This document shows, one piece after another, positions 21,220-31,420 of a DNA stretch of 64,000 bases (its first letter is position 1; every line of letters begins with the position of its first letter). Under the pieces are notes generated by a model that was given only the letters and a program-made list of their open reading frames with translations, ran no database searches and was not told where the DNA came from. The position numbers and the translations under genes were made by a program. Origin of the DNA: Eunapius fragilis (taxonomy: Eukaryota; Porifera; Demospongiae; Spongillida; Spongillidae); NCBI GenBank assembly GCA_963681505.1, contig OY811991.1:2759171-2823170 (forward strand). Direction: 5' to 3'.

Positions 21220-24063
21220 AAATGGTTCAAGATACTTCGAACGAATCTTTTGTTGATAAGAAAATGGAGCAGGCCTATGGTGCAAAATTGATCAAGTGTG
21301 TGCATGGTGGTGTTGAAACACGGTGGAAAAAATTGTGGAAATGTGTTGCTTACTCAAACGCCAAGCAATACGATCTTCCTGGTGGGGCTGTTGGTAGAGA
21401 ATTTGTTGAACTGCTGAAGGATGAAGTCAACTTACTGGCTGGTGGAAAGGAAGTTTCTGAAAGACTGATATGCTTTACTGCGTTGCTGCTGCATAGAGAT
21501 CACATGGTCAAGAAAGGTTGTGATATTCGTCGTCTCCTTGCTAGGCGTATGAATTTATGGAGAACTGAAGAATTTGATGCCTTGCTGCTAGAATTTGAAC
21601 GATGCACACAACAGCATTCCAGGCAAAACAAAGGAAATGACAAACTCATTTACAGTGAGTCCCATGCAATTCGTGTTTTCACAAGACTTATGCTTCGGGG
21701 TAAGGTGAGCAACTCGCTGGATTACACAGAGGATGACAGGCCATGTTTTATCCCCAACGGAGTTAGATAGCAAGTCTGGAAAAACAGTGTTCGAAGTTCT
21801 AAAAGAGAAACACCCAATGCCTGGTACAGTTGATCCTATTACATTCATAGGTTGCAATACATTACCACCACTTATTGACGTTGATGTCACACCGTCTCAT
21901 GTGGAAAAAGTAGCACACTGCATTAGAGGTGGAGCAGGTCCAGGAGGCACAGACTCGTTACAGTGGCAACATTTTCTTCTAAGATATGGTACTCATAGTG
22001 CAAGGTTGAGAGATGGTGTAGCAGCATTGACTAGACGGTTGGCAAATAAGTTGGTAGATTGGGAAGACATTAGTGCACTGATGGCAAATCGACTTATAGC
22101 AATAGATAAATGTCCTGGAGTCAGACCAATTGGTATTGGAGAATGTTTGCGTCGAGTCATATGCAAGACCATGGCACTTGTAACTGGAAGAGATGTAGAA
22201 GTGGTTTGTGGAGTTGAACAACTAGCAACTGGGCTCAAATCAGGCATCGAGGGTGCTGTTCATGGCATGACTGCTCTATATGATGAATTTTGTGATGGTG
22301 GTTGGGGATTTCTCCTCATTGATGCAAAGAATGCATTTAACATGATCAACAGAGAGGCAGCGCTTTGGAATGCATATGTGTTATGGCCTAGGTGCATTCG
22401 CTTCCTGTTCAATACCTACAGGGACTATGCTAAGTCGTTAGGGGTTGTGATGAATTCCTGTATAGCAGAGAGGGAGTTACGCAAGGCGACCCAATGTCAA
22501 TGTGGATGTATTCCATTGCAGACATGCCACTGATAGTCAATCAGATGCAAAGAAAAGTATTTGCAGTGTTGGTATGCTGATGACTTGGCCTGTGCTGGGA
22601 AGCTGTCCCACATTCACTCATGGCTTAGTCGTCTTCTTCAGCTCAGTCCTGCATATGGCTACTTCGCTGAACCCACTAAGAGTTTTTTGGTTGTAAGTAA
22701 ACAATATGAAGAAGAAGCAAAAAAGCTCTTTAAAGATCATGGTGTGATTGTTGTATCAGGCCATTGCTTCCTCGGTGGGGTGATTGGGGATAAGGACAGT
22801 CAAAAGTCATATATCCATGAGAAGGTGGATGGCTGGGTGAAGTGTGTGCAACATCTATCACATGCTGCTACCAAGACACCTCAAGCAGCATTTGCAAGCA
22901 TGACAAAGTCTCTTCAGTGTGAATGGGGCTTCATGCAAAGGGTAGTACCAGATTGCAGTGATGAATTCATAGTACTTCAAGAAACAATCTAGAAGTGTTT
23001 TTTGCCTGCCTTGCTTGATGGAAGCCTATCTGATGCTGAACTGCTGTTGTTTGCGCTGCCAACACGCCTAGCAGGTCTAGGAGTACTTGACCCTAAATCT
23101 ATGCCAACAGAGATCTTCAAGTCATCTAAACAAGGCACAGTTGTTATTGCCAATGCCTTAATGGGTAAGGATACATTTTGCCATGTTAGTCATCTGGATG
23201 CAATCAATGAGGCCAGACAGATGCACCGTAAAGTTCAAGAGGATTTACACCAGTCCAACTTGGAGTCCATTCTAGCAAAGTTCACACATGAGCGACAGAG
23301 ATCAATACGAAGGGCAATAAAAGGTAAAACATTAGCTTGGCTGAATGTGGTCCCATTAGAGAGTTGTCACTTTGACCTAGCATCTTCTCAGTTTAGGGAT
23401 GGTTTGGCAATTCGATATCAACGGCAACCTTCCTGTATACCTATCAAGTGTGATGGATGTAGTGCAAATTTCACGTTGCAACATGCATTAGACTGTAGGA
23501 CAGGTGGTCTTGTCATCCAATGACATAACGAAGTTCGGGACTGTCTTGGGGATATGGCTGCTCAAGTATGGAGACAAGTTGTACGTGAACCAATAGTCAA
23601 AGAGGCTGAATCCAAAGCAGATGGTCCAGGATTGAGGGCCGATCTAGGCATTCGAGGTGTTTGGACTCCCCAGGTGGAAGCGTTGTTTGATACAAAAGTC
23701 ATTGACACAGACGCACCATCCCACCTGCATCGAACACCAGAATCAATTTTGGACTGAGGGGCTCTAGAGAAGAAGAAGCTATATAAAAAGGCAGTGGAAG
23801 ATAGGCGAGGAACATTTACTCCTTTCATAATATCCGTTGATGGGCTTCTCCACAGAGAGGCAGAACATTTTTTGAAGCACATCTCTACCAGCATAGCAGC
23901 AAAATGGGAAAAATCATATGCAGAAACGTGTGCATTCATCAGAGCTCGACTTTTGTTTGCCCTGGTTCGAGCATCAAGCTTATGTCTAAGAGGATCTAGG
24001 GTAAAGTGGAGGAGTGGACTAGGCTTTGATAATGGGGCATCACTTCCTACAATCATGCAATAG
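21220..24063 (+). pseudogene. Unclassified retroelement: RT with zinc knuckle and RLE-like C-terminus
   Basis: After an N-terminal helical region (21220-21770), the RT domain includes GGAGPGGTDSLQWQHFLL, RPIGIGECLRRVICK, motif A GWGFLLIDAKNAFNMINR (about 22303), motif B TQGDPMSM (about 22481) and motif C WYADDLACAG (about 22566-22595). A LALPTRLAGLG-type block (FALPTRLAGLGVLDPKS) follows. The C-terminus has CDGCSANFTLQHALDCRTGG (about 23452-23510), then RADLGIRG ... FDTKVIDTDA (about 23637-23715), a plausible PD-(D/E)xK arrangement. Frameshifts near 21750, 22470 and 22555 and stops at 22990, 23521 and 23755 show decay. It differs from families U and C and has lower GC. I recall similar RT proteins from cnidarian and sponge genomes but cannot name the clade. 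Confidence 0.65.
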
Positions 24064-24250
24064 GCTTTAGCATTTTTTTTTGCATTCGTTATTTTTGTTC
24101 TGCTTTGTAATTCTTTCTGTTCTATTATATTAGATGTTTTTTCATAACTTATCATTATTCATTTACTTGCACTGTTGCGGGCCCGTATACGCTAACGTTA
24201 CGCCAAAGTTGGGTACCGCTCACATTATGGCGATTCAAGAATTGGTTGTG

Positions 24251-26710
24251 AAGATCAAGTAGAAATAACTATTGATGTCATTGGTGTCTATCAACACCAC
24301 ATAAAGCTCTACTTATCGGGTGAAGCACCAAATTAACGCGCCATCCTGAAGTAGAAGATTTGTCTTGTGACGTCTTCACGTAAGTGAAAGTTTTGGCGTG
24401 ATTGATCTTAGCCAGGGGGCCGGACAAAAGGGTTTTCCTACAACAACTTTCCGATTCAAGGGGCGTTGGAGGTTTTTCCCTAAGGTTTACAAACCTACAA
24501 TCCATAATGGAATGGAACTGGTACTCTACGGTGTCCACTTTGCTCGTCATGCTTCTGGAGAGCATCGTCGTATGAAACCCACGTACGACGCCATCGTGTG
24601 CCACCTATTAGGGAATTATGCGGGTGTAGTGTGTGTCCAACAACATACTTAAACAAAACAGAGGTCAAAACACATTTTCGCGCCAATCACACACCCCAAT
24701 TAGACCCCACCGTAGTCACGGTCGTCATTCCGATACGGAAACTGAGGAGGACTTAGAAACCTGGCTGCACTGTGACTTTTGTACTAAGTCCTTCCGGACT
24801 AATAGGGGTCTGTTGAACCATGAGCAGGCAATGCACCAGGCCCAACGGTAAAAAATTTTAGCAGCCAACAAAGCCCAATCTAAATCCAACCGTTGGACGG
24901 AACAGGAAATAGATCGCTTTAAACGCCTTGTGCAGACCTTCGGACTGAAATCCAACAAGCTATTAGCTAGGAAAATGGGGATAAAATCGATGGGGCAGGT
25001 AGCCGGTTTTAAACAACGCTTTCTTCGCAAACACCCGTTATGGAGGAGATTTGATTACGGAACGCCTACACTCGACTTGTCACCACGCTCCTCATTAACG
25101 GAAACGACTAGCTCCCCGGCTTCTACTGTTAGCAACAAAGTCCCGTCACCGTCTACCACCAAAATGGACTCTAGCGACTGTGACCGTTTTGCTGCTAGTC
25201 TCACCCAACATCGTGCCCAGTCCACTCTTCTAAATAGGGCTGATGACTTAATTGCAGCACTAAGGGTACCCATCCTCTCAGACTAATGAACAATCTGAAG
25301 CACTCACAGAGCTGGGCCAGAGAGTTGACCAACGAATTCAACAAAATCCAGCCATACCACGAGACCTGGAGATCAGCCCATCTCTACAAACACCAGTGGA
25401 ACCTGTCTATGAGAGACTTAGAGTGGCAAAGGCTTGATGCCTTTTGTAGGTTCCTTGTCCCTCGACTCACATATGTCCTGAAGGTGTTTTTCCCGGGTTC
25501 ATCATGGTGCCGTCAACTGGATACTAGTTTACGGAAGTGGGTAAAAAAAGGAGCATCTATTCCATCTCGCTCGTGCTCAGCCTTTGCCTACACCCCGTAG
25601 ACTCTTGGGGGATGAGGAGAGCCTTGCTGTGAGGATGAGATGCATGTTGCACGTGCATCTCAGGCCTTTAAATTCCTGGCTGATACCCGAGACCCCACGA
25701 TTAGATCCATTGCCTTAAAACAGCTCGAGAAGGTAGTACGCAAACGTGCACACATCCCACGAGCATCTCCCTTGACCATGGATGACCTGGCTGCCTTCCT
25801 CAACACACCTGCACCATCACAGGAAGGCATGGTGATGTGAAGAGCCTGTGGAGCTCTGTACTGGGTAGCCTACAATTCACCAACTCCTCACTCCGTCTGA
25901 CACCTGACTCAGCCACCATCTTAAGAAATGGAACTGAGCTCTCCTGGCATAAATGCCATCAGGTGAACCAGACTATCAAAGCCGCCACCATAGTAAGACA
26001 CCTCACGCCCTCCAACAAGCCACTGACCAGGGACGTACGAGTTTTTCAATGTGCCTTGCTGAAGCTTCAGACTTTTTTACCTACTCAGGGGCATATCTCA
26101 CCTTCCCTTACCCTGAGAACTTGATTGAACTTCCTCCCGCCCAGGACTGCTCAAGCAAGAAGTTGGTTCATCTATTCATGACACCCGCTGTTAGCGCTGT
26201 CACCTCGTATCTGAGACACTATCACACATCATAACCTCGGCCTGGAGAAAGACCGCCATAATGCTATCCCTGAACGTGTCATCCGCGCAATCCCTCGGAC
26301 TCTAGGCGATATGTACAAGGAACAGCCACTGCCTGGCACATCGGGGCGACCTCACCATTATATCACCAGTTGGTCAATTGAAAATCCTACTAGATTATTC
26401 CATCCCATTTGAAGGGGTCCCCAGACACTCTTCAAAAGGCTGCACTGCACAAGATCAACAAATAAGAACCTCTGCAACAGACACTGCTCCGCTTTGACAA
26501 TGTGAAATTTCTCCCATTCATAGTAGGGAGTCTGGGAAGTTGGTTCCCACCCAATGACACAGCGACTCCACATTGGTTGGAAGTATGCAATCCTCATGCG
26601 TAGGTTGTGCGTCGCCTCTGTCTTAGCAGGATCTTAAAACATCTGGTACCACTCCACCTGCTCCCACCCCGGTACCAACACCCCCGGCCATCTTCGGCTC
26701 CCAGACCTAC
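24251..26710 (+). pseudogene. Family U-like copy: U2-junction 5' end, ZF-Myb, RT deleted, RLE remnant
   Basis: It starts with AAGATCAAGTAGAAATAACT (24251-24270), the same 20 bases that span the U2/Utopia-like junction at 40328-40347. A C2H2 finger (CDFCTKSFRTNRGLLNHEQAMH) and a Myb domain (RWTEQEIDRFKRLVQTFGL to LRKHPLW) lie in one frame at 24633-25286, with one stop at 24849-24851. The RT fingers and palm are deleted; from 25420 the frame resumes in the thumb (WQRLDAFCRFLVPRLTYVL), then the family C-like helical region (25640-26124) and scraps of the RLE (GDLTIISP near 26346). The post-RT part resembles family C more than the copy at 40338, so this may be a third subfamily or a chimera. Confidence 0.7.
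24402..24423 (+). other. U2 snRNA-antisense stretch in Utopia-like 5' UTR
   Basis: The 22 nt starting TTGATCTTAGCC match the reverse complement of U2 nt 9-30 as found in this window. Nineteen positions are Watson-Crick and the other three are A-to-G changes that leave G-U pairs. It lies about 140 nt inside the element. The sense U2 remnant AAGATCAAGT sits at 24251-24260. Confidence 0.6.
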
Positions 26711-27195
26711 CACTGCCAGTCGCCAATGCATCTCATGTATAGCTTTCATGTTAAATTCAATGCCATTAATGTACACTTTGGTTTCTTTTGTCCCACCTTG
26801 TTTGTTACTACTGTGCGACACAGCGTTCATAAGTCTTCTTCAATTCCACTGCTTGAACTTTGGACTGCAACTCCCATGATGCCTCGTACATCACGGTCCA
26901 GCAAGAGATACATTTACGTGTAAAACATTTGTACTTATCTTTGTACTCATTATAAAACTAGTTCATGTACTGAAATAGGTTGCCGTTTGTCACACTCCGC
27001 CAACCTAGTTGAGGGGCCCCTCTGCGAAGAGGCAGTGGACGCACCTGCTGAAGACCCTACATCGCTGTATGTATGGATGTGTGCATTCTAGAATGTATAT
27101 GTATGTGCAAATAGACGATGAAAATTTGAAATTACTGATTTTCGTTGCAGAGTCCCCCGTACACGCGTGATTGCAGTCACCTTAAAGGTTTCTAG
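26711..27195. other. 3' flank of the U-like copy, with a GNRA hairpin
   Basis: No gene is visible. CCTCT-GCGA-AGAGG at 27019-27032 forms a 5-bp hairpin with a GNRA loop, in the position where other family U 3' UTRs carry ACCCC-GCGA-GGGGT. The remaining sequence is AT-rich and probably 3' UTR. Confidence 0.5.
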
Positions 27196-28613
27196 CTACA
27201 TCTTGGTCAAGTGAGCAAGATCCCACAGCCAAGTATTGGGTGCTGTCACATCCAAGGGCAGAGCCGTTGAGATAGGGTTTTTTTCAGTGTTTTTTTTCCC
27301 TGGGGAATTGGTGTTGACCCACCCCCCTAAGTAAATCACTTGTCCGGTCAAACACTCTGTAGAAGCACTTGTTGATGGTGAAAATATGACTACTGGAGTT
27401 AGGGTCTACCCAGAAGAAGGTCTACTAGACTGCTCGTGGTGTTACGCGTCGTTCTGGAGGCCCAAGCAGAGGGAACCTCTTCCTTTACCTGTGAATCTGT
27501 TCAAAGTGCCAACGAAGTTTCCCCATTAGACAACAAGTGGCGAACCACTTTGCGAGCGCACACCCATCTACCTCAATGTTTCCTGCCAACGAGCACATTT
27601 TGGAAGAGGTAGACGATGAGGGTAATGCTACTGTCGCAGGTGGCACTGCCGTCGAGGCTGATGCTACCGTCGCAGGTAATGCTACCACCACGGGTGACGC
27701 TACCATCACAGGTGACGCTGCTGAGGACGGCAACGTTGACGACGCTAATGTCTATAAGTGTATGCACTGTGAAAGATACCTACCGTCGAAGAAGGGGCTG
27801 CACAACCACAAGAGCCGGTACCACCTAGCTGCTGTGTCAGCAATGCTCGTGCAACAGGCGTCAACTTTAGAGACGTGCGCTATCTCAACGGAGACCACGT
27901 TGTCGCAGGGACGACAAAAAAAAACATGGCAGAGCTGGACAGGAGCGGTGCAAAAGTTCAAGAAGGCGGTTCAAAAAGTGGGGTAGAGAAAAACAAAGAA
28001 TTGTCCAGATTGATGGGAACGAGGAGCGAACCTCCTCCTCACACGTTCCGTGAGAAGATCTGGGGGAGCAATAGCGGACGTGAGCTGCCCCAAATGTCAC
28101 CTGGAACAAGAGACACTAGCTCACGTCCTTAACCACTGCCCACCACACATGGGTCTGATTCGGCAGCGACACAATAGGATCCTCCATCGGCTTGCCAAGG
28201 CGGTCCTACTGGCAAAAGGAAGGTAGTTCTTAGAACAAATGGTACTGGGGGAAAACAGGAACCTCAGACCAGACTTAGTCATAGTGAACGAGGCCAAATC
28301 GGAGGCCTACATAGTTGATGTGGCAGTACCCATAGAGGGAGAAGAGTCCTTCCCAGCCGCCAGAAGGGCCAAGGAAGACAAATACCATCACCTCAAGGCC
28401 CTTCTGCGTGCGAAAGGCATCCAAAAAGTTGAGGTCGATGGTTTTGTGGTGGGTGCACTGGGTAGTTGGGACCACGAAAATGAGGGGGTCGTGAGAAAGC
28501 TGTCCATTGGGTCCAGATATGCGACCCTCTTCAGAAAATTGAAGCCATTAAGGGCAGCTACGCCATCTGGAGGGCAAAGACAGGGTGACCCGGATCCCCT
28601 AAATGAGGAGTGA
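27196..28613 (+). pseudogene. Family U copy with large internal deletion (ZF to Myb joined to CCHC-RLE)
   Basis: The 5' UTR contains TCTTGGTCAAG (27201) and the family's GGTTTTTTTC...CCACCCCCCTAAGTAAA segment (27270-27340). The ORF begins MTTGVRVYPEEGLLDCSWCY at 27387, matching the N-terminus at 40545, and holds a damaged first finger, the end of a second (ANHFASAH) and a third finger (YKCMHCERYLPSKKGLHNHK). A six-residue repeat follows the second finger. In the Myb domain (FKKAVQKVG) it jumps near 28040 to the CCHC knuckle (VSCPKCHLEQETLAHVLNHC) and a readable RLE (RPDLVIVNEAKSEAYIVDVA) ending at 28613. Linker, RT and thumb are missing, so it cannot transpose. Confidence 0.8.
27621..27746 (+). 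repeat. 18-bp coding repeat (six-residue unit x7)
   Basis: Between two zinc fingers the frame reads GNATVA, GGTAVE, ADATVA, GNATTT, GDATIT, GDAAED, GNVDDA. Each unit is 18 bp, so the frame is kept. The family U copies at 40545 and 55912 have only a short acidic spacer here. The array lengthens an interfinger linker. Confidence 0.8.
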
Positions 28614-28756
28614 TGTAACTTGTATTCTATATTATGAGTGCGAACAATTTAACTAGGTGTGTGTGTTTCTCCATGTGTACGTGTACATATCGCCTTGGCG
28701 GAGGGCCCTATATGTGTGTACTCACTTTCATCCGGCCGGATGAACTGGAGGGTGCC

Positions 28757-28786
28757 ACCCTGCGAGGGGTCACCTCTTCGGAGGTG
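28757..28786 (+). other. 3' UTR twin hairpins (GNRA and UUCG loops)
   Basis: ACCCT-GCGA-GGGGT at 28757-28770 is followed directly by CACCTC-TTCG-GAGGTG at 28771-28786. The second has the extra-stable C(UUCG)G tetraloop. The pair lies about 145 nt after the family U stop codon and recurs in other family U 3' UTRs at 35895, 46087 and 53212. Confidence 0.75.
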
Positions 28787-28799
28787 TAATCGGTTTCAG

Positions 28800-29550
28800 T
28801 TTCTGGGTGTTTTTACGGGTGGGGGGTAAAGCCTTAGGTTAGGTACAGCGTTAGGTCTAAGGGAAGGATTGGGGTAAATTCTACTTGGTCTTGGTCAGGA
28901 GGTCTGAGGGTGTAGGCCCATCTTATACTTTCCAAATATTATTTTGCCCGAAATGGACCTCCCACCGAATGAAAATGAAGATATCGAAAGGAGAAGACCG
29001 AGTGAGTGTCCAGATGATGGAAATGAGAACCGCGTGACTCCGACAGCTGGCGGCGAGTCTGAAGAGACAGAAGAGAACCACGTGACTCCGACCAATATCG
29101 GTGGCGAGCCTGAGGGTCACGAGGAGACGGAGAACCACGTGGCTCCTAATACCGGAACAACCAGCGCGCGGGCCCAGAGTACGGACTTCACCATCGCACA
29201 TCCAACGCGTCCCTTTTACCTGTCCAGTAAGTGCGCTGACTTATCCAAAACACACCTCGCTTGTCTGAACCTCAACATCACGTTCAAATGCGCTCTATGT
29301 GACTACACTCCTGCGAACAAGCGGTCGACGTCGCTCCTCATCCGGCACGCTACTGACCCTGATCACCTCGAGGGGTGGCTAGCCACCACAGCACGCCCAT
29401 TGGAAGGAAAGGCTGGGGACTTCCAGTCCCTTTGGAGCTCAGTGCGCGGCAGTCTCATTCTGACGGGGTCCTTCGTCAAGCTGACGGAGGAATCTGCCAC
29501 ACTGCACACAGCTAAGCATACTATCAAGTGGGCCAAGCGCAATATCACAT
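28800..29550 (+). pseudogene. Family C chimeric ORF: N-terminus joined to post-RT region
   Basis: The 5' UTR has the G-run, TTAGGTTAGG and an ACTTGGTCTTGGTCAGGAGG stretch. The ORF starting near 28944 encodes the acidic N-terminus (EENHVTPTNIGGEPEG), a damaged first finger and a second finger (FKCALCDYTPANKRSTSLLI). At RHAT/DPDHLEGW (about 29350) it jumps over Myb, linker and RT into the post-RT helical region (EGKAGDFQSLWSSVRGSL ... HTIKWAKRN). The frame stays open through the joint to about 29730. Homology ends near 29550. The joint is an internal deletion or template switch within family C. Confidence 0.78.
28883..28910 (+). other. U2 snRNA-antisense stretch in family C 5' UTR
   Basis: ACTTGGTCTTGGTCAGGAGG and adjoining bases pair with U2 nt 11-32 using Watson-Crick and G-U pairs only. 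The stretch is nearly identical to the one at 46261. Confidence 0.5.
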
Positions 29551-30434
29551 ACGGTACGAAAAAGACCCTGAAACGAAGCGAGCAAAGAAATAGAAGAGAT
29601 CCTGAAGTGAATCGGGTTAAGAAAAGGGCAAGGTACAGACCCTTGTCATCCTATTTTAATTTGTATCTTCAAACTAGCTCTGATGATGACCCATGCGAGA
29701 CGCTGGACGGGCACGGGACGAAAAAGACCTGAGACGAAGCGAGCAAGAATGACAACGCAGACCCTGGATCAAAGCAAGACGCAGAAAGAGCACGGTGGTA
29801 CCAAAAAGGTCCTGGATCGAAGCGGGTTGGTGAGCACAAACACTACCTTGATCATGCTGAAACAAGAAGAGCAGTTAAAAGTCTGGGTCTGATCTAAACA
29901 CTGCCTCCCATGTGCTGGACAAAAAGAAGTCATGATTAAACGGTGAGTCCGTGTATCAATGTAACACTGTATACTGTAACAAGTACTGTGGTGAAATAAG
30001 AAGTAATTTAATGTTTAATTTTTACTCAGGTTTTGTCTCTTCAAACCAAGAGATGATAAAAGGCAGGGTGTATTTGCATGTTGCTTGAAAAGACACTAAA
30101 TAGCAATAAAACGTACAAGAAAAGGTTGTTGAAGATTTTAAAGAAGCACATGAATGGTTGGCTGACAAAGTACGCATTGCAATGTTAGCAATGCCTGTTG
30201 ACACTAACGGCTGGTGTGTTGTGGTTAACGAAATAAAGGATAAAAGTAAGTAGTGACCGTCCCAATGGTAAGGGTGTTCAGGGGTTTTTTTATAGGGGGA
30301 TGGGGAATACTGGTTCTAAACTGGTTTGAGTCCTGCTCCTGGTATCACATGTCATGCAGGCTAGGGATTAGCACTTCATGCCTGCCTCAGCATGCTGATT
30401 TTTGCTCTAGATGTTACATTAACACCTGTAACTG
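29551..30434. other. Degenerate short repeats and a possible exon
   Basis: A motif of the form ACGAAAAAGACC...GAAGCGAGCAA occurs at about 29554 and 29720, with a more diverged version at about 29803; it looks like a decayed tandem repeat. Between a TTTTACTCAG acceptor (about 30020-30029) and a GTAAGT donor at 30246 lies an open segment VVEDFKEAHEWLADKVRIAM ... WCVVVNEIKDK that could be an exon of an unknown gene. No family is recognised. The rest to 30434 shows nothing. Confidence 0.35.
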
Positions 30435-31420
30435 TTGACACACTTCAGCTCTGGAAACATCTGGACCCCCAGCAGGAGATTGTCACATGCATACTAAACA
30501 CCTGCAGGGCCAATAGGAAAATCCCCCCTGCATGGAAAACATCTACGACCATCTTAATCCACAAAGGGGACGACCCAAGGGTCCTGGACAATTGGAGACC
30601 CATTGCTTTGCAGAACACCGTGTACAAGGTTTATGCCGCCATCATTGCAAGGAGAATCACCACCTGGGCGGTGGACACAGGAATCATGAGTCCCTCCCAG
30701 AAAGGGTTCCTCCCCATGGAGGGCTGTCTGGAGCATAACCACCTGATGACATCCATGCTCCAGGACTCTAGGAGAAGGAAAAGACCGGCATACCTCGTGT
30801 GGTTGGACCTAAAGGATGCGTATGGCTCTGTACCACATGAGATCCTGTTCCGGGTTATGGAGCTGGCCGGTCTGGAAGGCACAACCCTGGAAGTGGTCAA
30901 AGACCTTTACGATAGAACAACCACCTCGATCAGAACAAATAGGATGGCCACAGACCCCATCACCATCGAGAGGGGGGTGAAACAGGGGTGTCCACTGAGC
31001 CCCATTCTCTTCAACCTGGTTATGGAGGTCTTGATCAGGGCGGCAGAGGAAGTACCAGAGGCGGGATACAAGATTGCTAACTCTACCATCAAATCCCCTT
31101 GCCTACGCGGACGACCTCTGCGTCCTGGCATCCAGCCCCCAGAAGCTTACAGGAGATGCTAGACCGACTTCACCCGGCTAGCTCATGGGCGGGCCTGTCC
31201 TTCTCACCCAGGAAATGTGCAGCTCTGTCGATCGTGCGCTCATACCGAGCGCAGCAACGAGTGGACAACTGCACGTACAAACTGGGTGATACAGTTGTAC
31301 CAACTATGGCCTGGGAGGACAGGTACAAGTACCTGGGTGTCAAAAAGGGAGTGGACCACCCCCTGACCTGCAAGCAGTGGGGCAAGGAATACCTAAGGGA
31401 TGTGGAGGTTATCGCCAGCT
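30435..31420 (+). pseudogene. Family U RT fragment, fingers to thumb
   Basis: The frame encodes IPPAWKTSTTILIHKGDDPR, LDNWRPIALQNTVYKVYAAI, GFLPMEGCLEHNHLM, LVWLDLKDAYGSVPHEI (motif A) and RGVKQGCPLSPILFNLVMEV (motif B). One extra base near 31098 shifts the frame just before the YADD motif (tac-gcg-gac-gac), after which it continues SSWAGLSFSPRKCA ... AWEDRYKYLGVKKG to about 31415. It is very close to the RT of the copy at 40338. It is then joined at about 31420 to the zinc-finger region of another family U copy. Confidence 0.82.
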
